From Barnesiella sp. (GTDB lineage: Bacteria; Bacteroidota; Bacteroidia; Bacteroidales; Muribaculaceae), in contig JAAVFD010000019.1 in the NCBI GenBank assembly GCA_014800945.1, positions 1 to 64,000 on the forward strand: a DNA stretch of 64,000 bases. Direction: 5' to 3'. Both the position numbers and the translations under genes were made by a program. The notes below the pieces were generated by a model. That model had not been told where the DNA came from. It saw only the letters and a program-made list of their open reading frames with translations, and made no database searches. Below are positions 27,288 to 36,637 of this stretch, piece after piece (within the stretch, counting starts at the first letter, position 1; each line of letters begins with the position of its first letter).

Positions 27288-30200
27288 TTAGAATCCTAAA
27301 TTGAGTGTCATGGCTATTACACGCTCTACAGGATAGCCATAGTTTTCGGCAGAAGCAGTTTCCGGATCAATACCGAATTTCTTGACCGGAGATATGGTGA
27401 AGAGATTTTCACCCGAGAATCCGATACGGGCACGAGACAGCCATTTTACATTCTTGAGGAGTTTGTACTTGAAGTCGTAGCCGAACTGGAGGTCTTTAAG
27501 ACGGAGATACTGCGCGTTAGCAAGCCAGAAGTCGCTGGACTGATAGTTGTTATTGGAGTTGTTTGCAGTATTACTCATCAGACGGGGGAAGAGGGCGTCG
27601 GTGTTGTCGGGACGCCAGTAGTTTGTCTGATAGTCAAACACTACGGGGAGCTGTCCGGTCTGACCGGTCTGCATTCCTGCAGCAGCAGGGAGGTATATGT
27701 TGAATTTGGTTGAACCCTGGAAGAGAGCTGAAAGGTAGAAACCTTTGTATCCGAAGTGCATGTTGATACCAAACTGACCGTGAGGTGAGCTCTGTGAACC
27801 GCGTAAGCGGTAGTCGGCAGAGGTGATCTGACCGTCACCGTTTGTATCCTCATATCTGATATCACCGGGGCGCATATATCCCGAGTTGAATGCATTTACA
27901 TATCCGACGCTGTTGTAAATTTCTTCAGCGGATGTGTAGTAGCCGAGGTTATGCAACATATTTCCGTAGTAGTCCTCTTTGCGACCCTGCTGGCGGGTGT
28001 AAGGATTCATTTTCTGAGCCTCAGCTTCGTCAGCGATGCATGCCCAGAGTGAATTGTACATGGTGAAGTTTGCGGTAATGTCATAGGTGAAGTCACCTGC
28101 GATGTCATGCCATCCGAGTTGGAATTCCCAACCTGCACGGCGGTATTCGCTGTCAGATTTAACTTTGGGCATGGCGATACCGATAATATTGTTGAGATAG
28201 CTTTCGCCAGTGGGAGCAACGAGATATCCTTTGGTCGAGTAGTAGAAATAGTCGATTGAACCGTTGAGGCGGCTGCCGAGGAAACCGAAATCAAGACCTA
28301 TATCGGTCTGACGTGTGGTGTACCATGTCAGGTCGGGTGAAGGTAGCGCACCTTCGCTGAATGTGGGATAGAACTTACCGTTAACCACATATCCCTGGTT
28401 GTTGAGCGAATATGAAGAGAGGTAAGCGAAACGTCCGGCAGAGGTGTCAAGACCGGTCTCACCGTAAGAAGCGCGGAGCTTGAGGTTGTTGATGATGTTG
28501 CGCTCCACCAGGCTCTGCATGAACTGCTCCTGAGTGATACGCCAGCCGGCAGAACCGCTGAAGAAAGCTCCCCAACGTTTGCCCGGAGCGAAACGGTCTG
28601 AACCGTCATAACGGATACTACCTTCAACGAGATAGCGGTTATCATAGTTATATTTAACCTGTCCGATCCATGCAGCGCGGCCGAGTTCGGCTTCGCTACC
28701 GCCGTTTGACTGGTTTTCTTCGGGACCTACACCAAGCTGAGGGATGTTGAACTGATAGTTGATGCGTTTTTCCCATCCGCTTTCGCTCCATTCGTAGTAA
28801 TCCTCATAACCTGCGAGTGCAGACACAGAGTGCTTGCCGAATGTGTGGTTATATTCAACGAAAATCTGGTTAGTATAAGCGTATCCAGACCAAGCCTGAT
28901 GAGTGAGCTGAGATTTGTTGTCATATGATGGCACATCAGAATCCCAGTCATATTTGCCGGCATCTTTCTGCCAGTTTTTTTGAGTGTTAGAGTAGTAGCG
29001 GTAGTTTCCTGAATAACGGATTTTGAGCCCATCTACCCATAGACAATCCCAAATAAGATCACCTTTACCGTTGATAACAGCATATTTATTGCGGAGAAAA
29101 CCTGCATCTTTTGCAGTTTCCGCAACAGGGCTGTCGGTGGTGTTATAGGGAAGCCCGAGGCTGTTGTAAGCGGGAATGAGCGGGCTCTTGTTGTTGATGT
29201 GGGAGAATACTCCGTAATAGCTGTTTGCTGTTGATGTCGAGGGAGTGGATTCCTTCTGATAGTAACCGTCGATAGCGGCATTTACATGCAATCCGATTTC
29301 TTTAAGATATACATTATCCGAAATACGGAAGTTTGTACGCTTCATCCAGTTGTTGTCGTTGCGGAACAGTGACTGCTGGTCGGTATGTGAGAGTGAAACA
29401 AAGTATTTGTTCATCTCGTTACCTCCCGACAGACGGACAGCGTGTTTTGTCTGTGGCGCCCAGTTGCGAAGTACCGCCTTACGCCAATTGGTGTTGCTGT
29501 ATGTAAGAGGCTCTGAGCCGTCTTTCATCTTCTGTATAGCCGCTTCATCAAAATAGGGTGTGAGTCCTTCGCTTTCGCGGGCTTTATTAATCCATTCGGC
29601 ACGATCCCACACATTCATCTGTTCAGGCCAGATATTGGGCTGAGACCATGAAGCGTTGAAGTCATATTCAACAGTGGCTTTACCAAGGCTGCCGTTATAA
29701 GTTGTAACCTGAATGATACCGTTAGATGCTCGTGAACCGTAAATAGCTGTTGCAGAAGCGTCTTTAAGAATAGATATGTCCTTGATGTCATCAGGAGCGA
29801 GGTTGGCGAAGTCATCTTCCGTGCGGATAATACCGTCGATAACGTAAAGAGGAGTACCTCCACCACGTATGCTGACTGAAGGACGGTTGTTGATACCACC
29901 GCCGCTTGCTTTGATAATCACACCGGGTGAACGTCCCGCCATACCCTGAATGATGTTTGTAACCGGCAGGTTTACAATCTGCTTGGCATTTACGGTTGAT
30001 ACAGATGAGATAAGATCACGTTTTGTAGTGGTGGAGTATCCGACAACGACAACCTCATCAAGGTCTGACAGTGACTCCTTGAGAGCTACTTCAACATAAT
30101 TCGCCACTGCCACCTCCTGAGTTTCCATGCCTACGAATGAAATCATAAGGTGTTTGCACTTGTCAGGCACATCCAATGTGAATTTACCGTCAAGATTTGT

Positions 30201-30359
30201 CTGTGTGCCGATCTTTAGATCATCTTTGCATCGTACTGACGCTCCAACAACCGGCTCACCAGTTCCGGCCTCAGTAACAAGACCAGTCACAACTCGTGCC
30301 TGTGCCAAGCTTACTATCAGCGAAACAAGGATGAAGAAAAGGGTTAGCCTTCGTCTCAT
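27288..30359 (-). CDS. SusC/RagA-family TonB-dependent outer-membrane transporter
   Basis: A 1023-aa TonB-dependent receptor. Order of parts: signal peptide (1-21), carboxypeptidase-regulatory-like beta sandwich (about 22-100, VTGLVTEAGTGEPVVGASV), the SusC signature DLDEVVVVGYSTTTKRDLISS, the plug (about 110-225, IIQGMAGRSPGVII, PSVSIRGGG, DASATAIYGSRASNGII) and a 22-strand barrel ending in a C-terminal Phe. There is no N-terminal STN domain, so signalling to an anti-sigma factor is not expected. It imports an oligosaccharide or peptide together with the downstream SusD protein. Confidence 0.96.
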   Translation of the reverse strand: MRRRLTLFFILVSLIVSLAQARVVTGLVTEAGTGEPVVGASVRCKDDLKIGTQTNLDGKFTLDVPDKCKHLMISFVGMETQEVAVANYVEVALKESLSDLDEVVVVGYSTTTKRDLISSVSTVNAKQIVNLPVTNIIQGMAGRSPGVIIKASGGGINNRPSVSIRGGGTPLYVIDGIIRTEDDFANLAPDDIKDISILKDASATAIYGSRASNGIIQVTTYNGSLGKATVEYDFNASWSQPNIWPEQMNVWDRAEWINKARESEGLTPYFDEAAIQKMKDGSEPLTYSNTNWRKAVLRNWAPQTKHAVRLSGGNEMNKYFVSLSHTDQQSLFRNDNNWMKRTNFRISDNVYLKEIGLHVNAAIDGYYQKESTPSTSTANSYYGVFSHINNKSPLIPAYNSLGLPYNTTDSPVAETAKDAGFLRNKYAVINGKGDLIWDCLWVDGLKIRYSGNYRYYSNTQKNWQKDAGKYDWDSDVPSYDNKSQLTHQAWSGYAYTNQIFVEYNHTFGKHSVSALAGYEDYYEWSESGWEKRINYQFNIPQLGVGPEENQSNGGSEAELGRAAWIGQVKYNYDNRYLVEGSIRYDGSDRFAPGKRWGAFFSGSAGWRITQEQFMQSLVERNIINNLKLRASYGETGLDTSAGRFAYLSSYSLNNQGYVVNGKFYPTFSEGALPSPDLTWYTTRQTDIGLDFGFLGSRLNGSIDYFYYSTKGYLVAPTGESYLNNIIGIAMPKVKSDSEYRRAGWEFQLGWHDIAGDFTYDITANFTMYNSLWACIADEAEAQKMNPYTRQQGRKEDYYGNMLHNLGYYTSAEEIYNSVGYVNAFNSGYMRPGDIRYEDTNGDGQITSADYRLRGSQSSPHGQFGINMHFGYKGFYLSALFQGSTKFNIYLPAAAGMQTGQTGQLPVVFDYQTNYWRPDNTDALFPRLMSNTANNSNNNYQSSDFWLANAQYLRLKDLQFGYDFKYKLLKNVKWLSRARIGFSGENLFTISPVKKFGIDPETASAENYGYPVERVIAMTLNLGF

Positions 30360-30477
30360 GATAATTAATTTTTATTAGAATTGGTTTAGGTTAATTTTTC
30401 AATAAATAAGTTGACAACAAGATTGATTATGCTTATTCACATAATATATTTAATGTTTTGACCTACCTATGCTTTGC

Positions 30478-30507
30478 CAAAGGTAAGTTAAAATTACCCC
30501 CCCCAAT
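30478..30507 (-). promoter_or_regulatory. SusC operon promoter with C/G tract in the spacer
   Basis: On the minus strand the -7 box is TACCTTTG (30485 to 30478). An ATTG (30507-30504) lies 18 bp upstream, as a weak -33 box. The spacer contains the homopolymer of eight G (plus-strand C 30497-30504, its first base shared with the -33 box). The transcript would start near 30471, giving a leader of about 110 nt before the SusC ATG. Confidence 0.5.
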
Positions 30508-30522
30508 TTATTAACTTACCTT
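30480..30522. repeat. Perfect 12-bp inverted repeat over the SusC promoter
   Basis: AAGGTAAGTTAA (30480-30491) pairs with TTAACTTACCTT (30511-30522), 19 nt apart. The left arm covers most of the -7 box and the right arm lies just upstream of the -33 position. This is the geometry expected for an operator, though a regulator is not known. Confidence 0.6.
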
Positions 30523-30630
30523 AACCTTTTATAATAATTACTGGAGCCAATTTTAAACTTTATCAACAACTTAAAAGGTTCTCCTTCCTTAACACGAATA
30601 GACGAAGATATCTGTTTTATGAGATGGACA

Positions 30631-30666
30631 AAAAATCCGGCCGGAATTGCTTCCGACCGGATTTTT
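30631..30666 (-). terminator. Intrinsic terminator of the nuo/atp operon
   Basis: A 15-bp stem (30631-30645 with 30652-30666) with one mismatch and a 6-nt loop. The minus strand ends in a run of T after a GC-rich stem (CCGGCCGG type). It lies 40 bp downstream of the nuoN stop. Confidence 0.88.
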
Positions 30667-30705
30667 AATACAAACTGAAAAATAATTAGGTCTTATAATT
30701 GGGTT

Positions 30706-32148
30706 TTATGCCATCTGGTAGAGGTAGTTGTAAACGCAGCTTACAATACCTGCTCCGATAATACCTGCAACGCATACCCAGAGGGCGAAGCGTTCAGAGC
30801 CCGCGCTACGGAATTTTGCTATGGTGCAGTCGTCCTGGCTGATAAACATCGCTTTAACAACAAGGAGATAGTAGTATAGCGAAATGATTGTGTTTATAAG
30901 TGCGATCAGTACCAGTACATAGATTGCTACGCTGCCCTGATTGATTGCTCCTGTGAAGATGAAGAACTTGCTGAAGAATCCTGCAAAAGGAGGAATACCT
31001 GCGAGCGAGAACATTGCGAGCATCATTGTGAATGACAGGCGCGGGTTTGTTTTGTAGAGTCCCTTGTAGTCATCCATGTGCACTTTGCCGGTAGCATTTT
31101 CAATAGCTCCAATCACGCCGAATGCAGCGAGGTTTGAGAAGATGTAAACCAACACATAGTACATAAGGGCAGTCAGTCCGAGGGTATTGAAAGATATAAC
31201 ACCGAGCATGATGTATCCTGCCTGTGAGATAGATGAGAATGCAAGGAATCTCTTCATGTTGCGCTGACGCATTGCAAACAGGTTACCGACAGTGATGGTG
31301 AGTATTATGAGTGCGTAGAGCATCCATTCCCATGCGCATGAGTAAACTGTTCCGAATGCTTTCCATAGCACCACAAGGAATGCGAATGCTGCAGCGCCTT
31401 TGGAAATTACAGAGAGGTAGGATGTTACCGGAGTTGGAGCACCCTGATACACATCGGCAGTCCAGAGGTGGAAGGGAACAAGCGAAAGCTTGAAACCGAT
31501 ACCGGCAATCACGAAAGCGAGAGCGATAACGAGAAGCGAGTTGATTCCGCCTGCAGCAATTCCAATAGCGATGTAGTCGAAGTAAAGTGAACCGGTAAGA
31601 CCGTAAACGAATGAGATTCCGAGCAGGAAGATAGCTGATGAGAATACGGCTGTGAGCACATATTTAACAGCTGCTTCGTGGCTCTCGTAGCGATGCTTGT
31701 CAAAGGCAACCATAGCCGCGAGGGGCAGAGAGGCGGTTTCAAGACCGATAACGAAGAGCAGGAAGTGGCGTGCAGAAATCATGAGATACATACCGAACAG
31801 TGTTACAAGCAGAAGCTCGTAAAACTCTCCGCGACGCACTTTCACCATGTCCTGCTGCGCCCATCTGAGTGCCTGAATCATAACAATGAGTGCTCCGATA
31901 TTGAGCACATTCTTGATAGCCACTTCTGCAGATCCGGCACTGTACATGCCACTGAATGCTGTTTCAGCTCCGGCGAGAAGGCAGGGGCAGAATCCAAGCA
32001 CTGTAATAACTGCAAACGCAACAATACTAATCCAGCCGATAGCTCCTTGAGAGCGTTTAGGCATGAACGTGTCACAAAGGAAGACAAGGAGAAATACAAC
32101 AAGGAGTGCAATCTCCTGCTTCATTACAAAAAACTGAGAATAATCCAT
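30706..32148 (-). CDS. nuoN: NADH-quinone oxidoreductase subunit N
   Basis: One of three antiporter-like proton-channel subunits of complex I. It has 480 aa and 13-14 membrane helices. Family blocks are LPLAAMVAFDKH near the first conserved Glu/Lys region, KLSLVPFHLWTADVYQGAPTP (the best known NuoN/L/M block, with the conserved Lys and His) and FAFSSISQAGYIMLG-like LAFSSISQAGYI. It is the last gene of the operon, followed by a terminator. Confidence 0.95.
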   Translation of the reverse strand: MDYSQFFVMKQEIALLVVFLLVFLCDTFMPKRSQGAIGWISIVAFAVITVLGFCPCLLAGAETAFSGMYSAGSAEVAIKNVLNIGALIVMIQALRWAQQDMVKVRRGEFYELLLVTLFGMYLMISARHFLLFVIGLETASLPLAAMVAFDKHRYESHEAAVKYVLTAVFSSAIFLLGISFVYGLTGSLYFDYIAIGIAAGGINSLLVIALAFVIAGIGFKLSLVPFHLWTADVYQGAPTPVTSYLSVISKGAAAFAFLVVLWKAFGTVYSCAWEWMLYALIILTITVGNLFAMRQRNMKRFLAFSSISQAGYIMLGVISFNTLGLTALMYYVLVYIFSNLAAFGVIGAIENATGKVHMDDYKGLYKTNPRLSFTMMLAMFSLAGIPPFAGFFSKFFIFTGAINQGSVAIYVLVLIALINTIISLYYYLLVVKAMFISQDDCTIAKFRSAGSERFALWVCVAGIIGAGIVSCVYNYLYQMA

Positions 32149-32164
32149 TTTTCTAATCGCTTAT

Positions 32165-33697
32165 TTAGTTCATGCCGATAACGGCGAAGATTGATGGACT
32201 GAATGTGAACTTGATGAGACCCTCAAAGAAGTTGGGGAAGCAACCGATAGCAGCAACACAGATAATGAGCACAACAGTTGAGGTGCGTTCCCACCATGTA
32301 GCGTCTGTGAGAGTGAGGTGATGCTCGTCGTAAACCGGTCCGAGGAGCAGCTTGCCGACAACGCGGAGAATATAAACCGCGGTGATTACAATAGAGCAGC
32401 ATGCTATAATTGTGAACACAAGACGGAGTGAACCTTCACCGGCAAGATAGTCAGCCATACCGGCTTTGAATGAGCCTACGAAGATGGTCATCTCAGCAAC
32501 GAATCCGCTGAGACCGGGAAGACCGAGCGATGCCATACCGGCAATAACGTAACATACTGCAAGGAAAGGCATAATTTTCATCAGGCCGCCCATGAGTCTA
32601 ATGTCACGGGTATGTGTTCTACCGTAAATCATACCGATGAGTGCGAAGAAGAGAGCTGTCATAAGACCGTGTGAAAGCATCTGCATGATAGCACCGGTCA
32701 TCGCAGTGGTGTTGAGCATAAGAATAGCGAAGAGCACAAGACCGCAGTGGCTCACCGAAGAGTAAGCATTGATGTACTTGAGGTCGGTCTGCACACAAGC
32801 GCTGAAAGCACCGTAAACCACAGATATACCGGTGAGGATAAGGAAAATCCAAGAGAGTTCCTCAGCCGCCTGAGGCATAAGGTAGATAGCAACACGGAAG
32901 CAACCGTAACCACCCAGTTTCATGAGCACGCCGGCGTGTAGCATAGATACCGCTGTGGGTGCTGATGCGTGACCGTCGGGGCTCCATGTGTGGAAGGGGA
33001 ACATAGCTCCGAGTACTCCGAATCCTACAAATGTCATGGGGAAAAGGAAGTACTGCCAGCCTTCGCTGATAGAGGCATTTTGAGCAATAGCGATAAGGTT
33101 CCAGGTGTGGGGCTGTCCGGCAGGTGCAGAATGGTAGTATATACCGATAAGACCGAGCATGAGGAAAGCGGAACCACCCATGAGCATGAGGGTCAGCTTC
33201 ATTGCGGAGTAGTTTTTGTTTCCGCTACCCCAAACACCGATGAGAAGGTACATTGGGATAAGAGCAACCTCATAGAACATGAACATTGTGAAGAGATCAA
33301 TGGAGATAAAGAATCCGAATACTCCGGTTGAGAGCAGTATGAGCCAGAGGAAGAAATCCTTTGTGTGTGGCTCAATCTTCCATGAAGCGAAGCTGCCGGT
33401 GAGGAGGATAATGGATGAAAGGATAAGCATTGCGATAGAGATACCATCTACACCCACAGCCAGATTGATGTTTAGTGGAGCGAACCAGGTCCAAGAACCG
33501 GTGTAGAGCATGGGTGCAGTTTCACCCGCTGCTCTGAGTGCGAGGTAGTCAATGAGCAACCACACAGAGAGTGCGGTGAGTGCGAGTGAGCCGGTAACGG
33601 CTACCGCACGTATCTGCTGTATATTTCTGCAGATGGCGAGTCCTGCAAGCATGAGCAGGGGTATCACCACGAAATAAATCAGAATATTTGAAAACAT
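32165..33697 (-). CDS. nuoM: NADH-quinone oxidoreductase subunit M
   Basis: A 510-aa antiporter-like proton-pumping subunit of complex I. Landmarks are the MFMFYEVALIPMYLLIG block carrying the essential Glu, FPFHTWSPDGHASAPTAVSMLHAGVLMKLGGYG and AYSSVSHCGLVLF. About 14 membrane helices are predicted. It lies 16 bp before nuoN and 39 bp after nuoL. Confidence 0.96.
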   Translation of the reverse strand: MFSNILIYFVVIPLLMLAGLAICRNIQQIRAVAVTGSLALTALSVWLLIDYLALRAAGETAPMLYTGSWTWFAPLNINLAVGVDGISIAMLILSSIILLTGSFASWKIEPHTKDFFLWLILLSTGVFGFFISIDLFTMFMFYEVALIPMYLLIGVWGSGNKNYSAMKLTLMLMGGSAFLMLGLIGIYYHSAPAGQPHTWNLIAIAQNASISEGWQYFLFPMTFVGFGVLGAMFPFHTWSPDGHASAPTAVSMLHAGVLMKLGGYGCFRVAIYLMPQAAEELSWIFLILTGISVVYGAFSACVQTDLKYINAYSSVSHCGLVLFAILMLNTTAMTGAIMQMLSHGLMTALFFALIGMIYGRTHTRDIRLMGGLMKIMPFLAVCYVIAGMASLGLPGLSGFVAEMTIFVGSFKAGMADYLAGEGSLRLVFTIIACCSIVITAVYILRVVGKLLLGPVYDEHHLTLTDATWWERTSTVVLIICVAAIGCFPNFFEGLIKFTFSPSIFAVIGMN

Positions 33698-33736
33698 AAT
33701 TACTATACTTTTTCTTATTGCACCAATGTAATTCTA

Positions 33737-35770
33737 TCAGATAAGGCAAATGATTGTGATAGCCCCGAGGAGCAGCGCTCCAATCAGATAGAACCAAACA
33801 TACATCTGAACTTTTCCGCTCTGGAATCCCTTGATTGCTTCGGAAGCCTTGTTGGTAACATAAGCGAGTCCGTCCATCGAGCCATCAATAATGTGGCGGT
33901 CGAACCAGGCGATTGGTTTAGAAATACATCCGAAAATAATCTTGTGGGTGATGAACTGATAGAGTTCGTCCCAATAGAAGCGGTGGTAGCACCAGTCCCA
34001 GAGAGCGGGGAGCGCATTTTTCATCTTTGCGGGGAGAGGATTTTCCTTTTTATACATTGCTGTTGCAATGAGGATAGCGATGATAGCCACAGCGAGTGAG
34101 ATTCCGGCAACGCTCCAGTCGAGATGCTGAAGGTTTGTGAGGAATGAAGCGTGTCCTTCAAACATGGGAGCACCATTCCAGGTAACAAGGAATCCGAAGG
34201 GCACGAAACCTGCAACGCATGATACTGCAGCGAGAATAACGAGGGGCAGAGTCATGGTCCATGGCTGGTCGTGGGGTGCATGGTGAGGGTCTTCCACTTT
34301 GTGCTCCTTCCACCAGAAAATGAGGTAATAGAGACGGAACATGTAGAAAGCTGTGAGACCGGCTACAACAGACATCCAGATGTACCACACAATAGAGTGT
34401 CCGAAGCAAGCAGTAAGAATCTCGTCCTTGGAGAAGAATCCGGCGAACGGAATAATACCTGCAATTGCGAGACAGCCGATAAGGAAGGTGATGTGGGTAA
34501 TCGGCATATATTTACGGAGTCCGTGCATAGCGGTGTAGTCGTTTGAACCGATAGCGTGGATAAGCGCACCGGCACAGAGGAAGAGGAGCGCCTTGAACAT
34601 GGCGTGTGTGAACAAGTGGAACATACCGGCCATGTAGCCCACTCCGTGGTGAATCTCAGGACGGGCAACGCCGAGAGATACCATCATGAATGCAATCTGC
34701 GAGATGGTAGAGAATGCGAGCACACGCTTGATATCTACCTGTGTGCATGCCACCATAGCCGCATAGAATGCGGTCAGTGCGCCGACAACCACAATAATAT
34801 CAAGTGCGGCTGTTTCCATGAGGTAAAGCGGGAACAGACGGGCAACGAGGTAAACTCCGGCAACAACCATGGTAGCGGCATGGATGAGCGCGCTGACCGG
34901 TGTGGGACCTTCCATCGCATCGGGTAGCCAGATGTGTAGAGGCATCATTGCTGATTTACCCATGCCACCCATGAAGATGAGCACGAGTGCCCATGTCATT
35001 ACAGAGGCGCCCATGAACATGGGAGCGGGGCTGTTTGTAAACATAGCCTTGATACCTTCGGCAGTGGTAAGGCTTACCTGGCTTACATTAGCGATTCCTT
35101 CTACGGGTGCGGATGTAAGGTCAGAGAAGTTGAATGTGCCTGTGTAGTAAGAAAGGACGAGGATACCGATAAGGAATCCGAGGTCGGCAAAACGAGTAAC
35201 GATAAACGCTTTCTTGGAAGCAGAAACTGCTGAAGGCTTTTTGTAATAGAAACCGATGAGGAGGTAGGATGAAGCACCTACGAGTTCCCAGAAGATATAC
35301 ATCTGGAAAATATTGGTGGCAACAACGAGTCCGAGCATCGAGAAGCTGAATAATGACAGGAAAGCGTAGAATCTCTGGAATCCGTGCTCATACACCCCGT
35401 GATGGTCTCTCATGTATCCGAGGCTGTAGAGATGCACCATGAAAGAGATTGTCGGGATGACAATCAGCATCATAGCCGAAATCGGGTCGAGAAGGAATCC
35501 GAGGTTTATTACGAGAGAGTCGGTGAACTGAAGCCAAGTAACATTGAAAACAGTGTATTGGAGTCGTTCTCCGGCAGTAGTGATAAATTCCGGTGCACCG
35601 CTGTAGAAGTAAGTGAAGGCGGTGATGTATGACAGGACAAGTACGGTACCCATACCGAGAGTGCCGAGTGTGCCTGCGAGCCTGTGGCTCATCTTCATTC
35701 CGGTCAGTCCCAAAAGCAGGAACATGAATAGCGGAATGACCAGTATCAAAAGAGGTAAAGTGATGTCCAT
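33737..35770 (-). CDS. nuoL: NADH-quinone oxidoreductase subunit L
   Basis: A 677-aa subunit, the largest antiporter-like one. It ends complex I's membrane arm with a long lateral helix. Landmarks are MYIFWELVGASSYLLIGFYY, KSAMMPLHIWLPDAMEGPTPVSALIHAATMV and LAFSTISQIAFMM. The C-terminal third carries the extended helix and last membrane anchor (IGALLLGAITIICLI). It starts 5 bp after the nuoK stop. Confidence 0.96.
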   Translation of the reverse strand: MDITLPLLILVIPLFMFLLLGLTGMKMSHRLAGTLGTLGMGTVLVLSYITAFTYFYSGAPEFITTAGERLQYTVFNVTWLQFTDSLVINLGFLLDPISAMMLIVIPTISFMVHLYSLGYMRDHHGVYEHGFQRFYAFLSLFSFSMLGLVVATNIFQMYIFWELVGASSYLLIGFYYKKPSAVSASKKAFIVTRFADLGFLIGILVLSYYTGTFNFSDLTSAPVEGIANVSQVSLTTAEGIKAMFTNSPAPMFMGASVMTWALVLIFMGGMGKSAMMPLHIWLPDAMEGPTPVSALIHAATMVVAGVYLVARLFPLYLMETAALDIIVVVGALTAFYAAMVACTQVDIKRVLAFSTISQIAFMMVSLGVARPEIHHGVGYMAGMFHLFTHAMFKALLFLCAGALIHAIGSNDYTAMHGLRKYMPITHITFLIGCLAIAGIIPFAGFFSKDEILTACFGHSIVWYIWMSVVAGLTAFYMFRLYYLIFWWKEHKVEDPHHAPHDQPWTMTLPLVILAAVSCVAGFVPFGFLVTWNGAPMFEGHASFLTNLQHLDWSVAGISLAVAIIAILIATAMYKKENPLPAKMKNALPALWDWCYHRFYWDELYQFITHKIIFGCISKPIAWFDRHIIDGSMDGLAYVTNKASEAIKGFQSGKVQMYVWFYLIGALLLGAITIICLI

Positions 35771-35775
35771 GTGGC

Positions 35776-36087
35776 TTAAAATTTCATTTTAGTTACATCA
35801 GTTGCGTCGATATTTTTCGAGGCTCTGAAGATATTGATAATGATAGCTATGGCAAGTGCAGTTTCTGCAGCTGCGATAGCGATGGCGAAGAGTGTGAAGA
35901 ACATACCCTCAAGCTGATTTGGGAAGAGGAATCTGTTGAACACAACGAAATTGATGTCCACGCTGTTGAGCATCAACTCAAGAGAAATGAGCATAGCGAT
36001 CATATTCTTGCGAGTGACGAATCCATAGACCCCGCAGCAGAACATAATCAGCGATGGCACCAAATAATAAATTACTGTAATATCCAT
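35776..36087 (-). CDS. nuoK: NADH-quinone oxidoreductase subunit K
   Basis: A 103-aa membrane subunit with three helices. The first loop GVYGFVTRKNMIAMLISLELMLNSVDINFVVF-type block holds the conserved Glu (ISLELM), and the second Glu is in the AAAETALAIAI segment; both are on the proton path. It lies 5 bp before nuoL and 6 bp after nuoJ. Confidence 0.95.
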   Translation of the reverse strand: MDITVIYYLVPSLIMFCCGVYGFVTRKNMIAMLISLELMLNSVDINFVVFNRFLFPNQLEGMFFTLFAIAIAAAETALAIAIIINIFRASKNIDATDVTKMKF

Positions 36088-36093
36088 AGTGTA

Positions 36094-36609
36094 TTATCTT
36101 TTGCGGGCGACAACAACGCCACCGATTATACAAGCGAGAAGGAGCACGCTGATGGCTTCAAAGGGGAGAAGGTATTCTCCGGCTCCGGTTCCCATTAGGG
36201 TTTCTCCGATTTTCTGCATTGAAGGATTTTCCATTTCCGGGAGTTTAGCAAACATAACCGAGCAGCGGCTGATTAGAGCATATCCGGCAATGACAAGTGT
36301 AGCCAGAGCGAGTGTAAGTCCGAGTACACGTTTGCGGGAAACAAGTTTTTCACTGCTATGTCCCGGATGTGACGTCAGCAAAATCGAGAAAACGAACAGC
36401 ACTACAATACCACCTGCATACACAGCTATTTGCACAGCTCCGAGAAATTCATAGTCGAGCTTGAAGTAAAGTGCAGCTGTAGCAAAAAGTGTGAATAGCA
36501 GATATGTAGCGCTACGCAGGATTTTGCGAGTGGTCACAGTGAGTACCGAGAAAACGATAATCGAAAGTGCGATTATCACATACATGATGATACTTCCTAC
36601 TGATTCCAT
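36094..36609 (-). CDS. nuoJ: NADH-quinone oxidoreductase subunit J
   Basis: A 171-aa membrane subunit with five helices. The third holds the typical LDYEFLGAVQIAVYAGGIVVLFVFSILL segment, whose pi-bulge region couples quinone chemistry to pumping. It lies 28 bp after the nuoI stop and 6 bp before nuoK. Confidence 0.94.
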   Translation of the reverse strand: MESVGSIIMYVIIALSIIVFSVLTVTTRKILRSATYLLFTLFATAALYFKLDYEFLGAVQIAVYAGGIVVLFVFSILLTSHPGHSSEKLVSRKRVLGLTLALATLVIAGYALISRCSVMFAKLPEMENPSMQKIGETLMGTGAGEYLLPFEAISVLLLACIIGGVVVARKR

Positions 36610-36637
36610 ATCTTATGATTAGTTATTTATTTACTTA

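Larger units (their letters stand above)
30360..30705. other. 346-bp intergenic region: SusC promoter region and nuo terminator
   Basis: AT-rich and without a gene. It holds, from left to right, the susC leader (about 110 nt), a -7/-33 promoter for the minus strand around 30478-30507, a run of eight C (30497-30504), two perfect inverted repeats (12 bp and 9 bp), and the terminator hairpin of the nuo/atp operon (30631-30666). No tRNA or small RNA gene is apparent. Confidence 0.8.

Noticed and set aside
31678-35770. Several plus-strand open frames of 60-170 codons across the nuo and atp genes
   Set aside because: They are shadows of the strongly conserved minus-strand genes and have no signals of their own.
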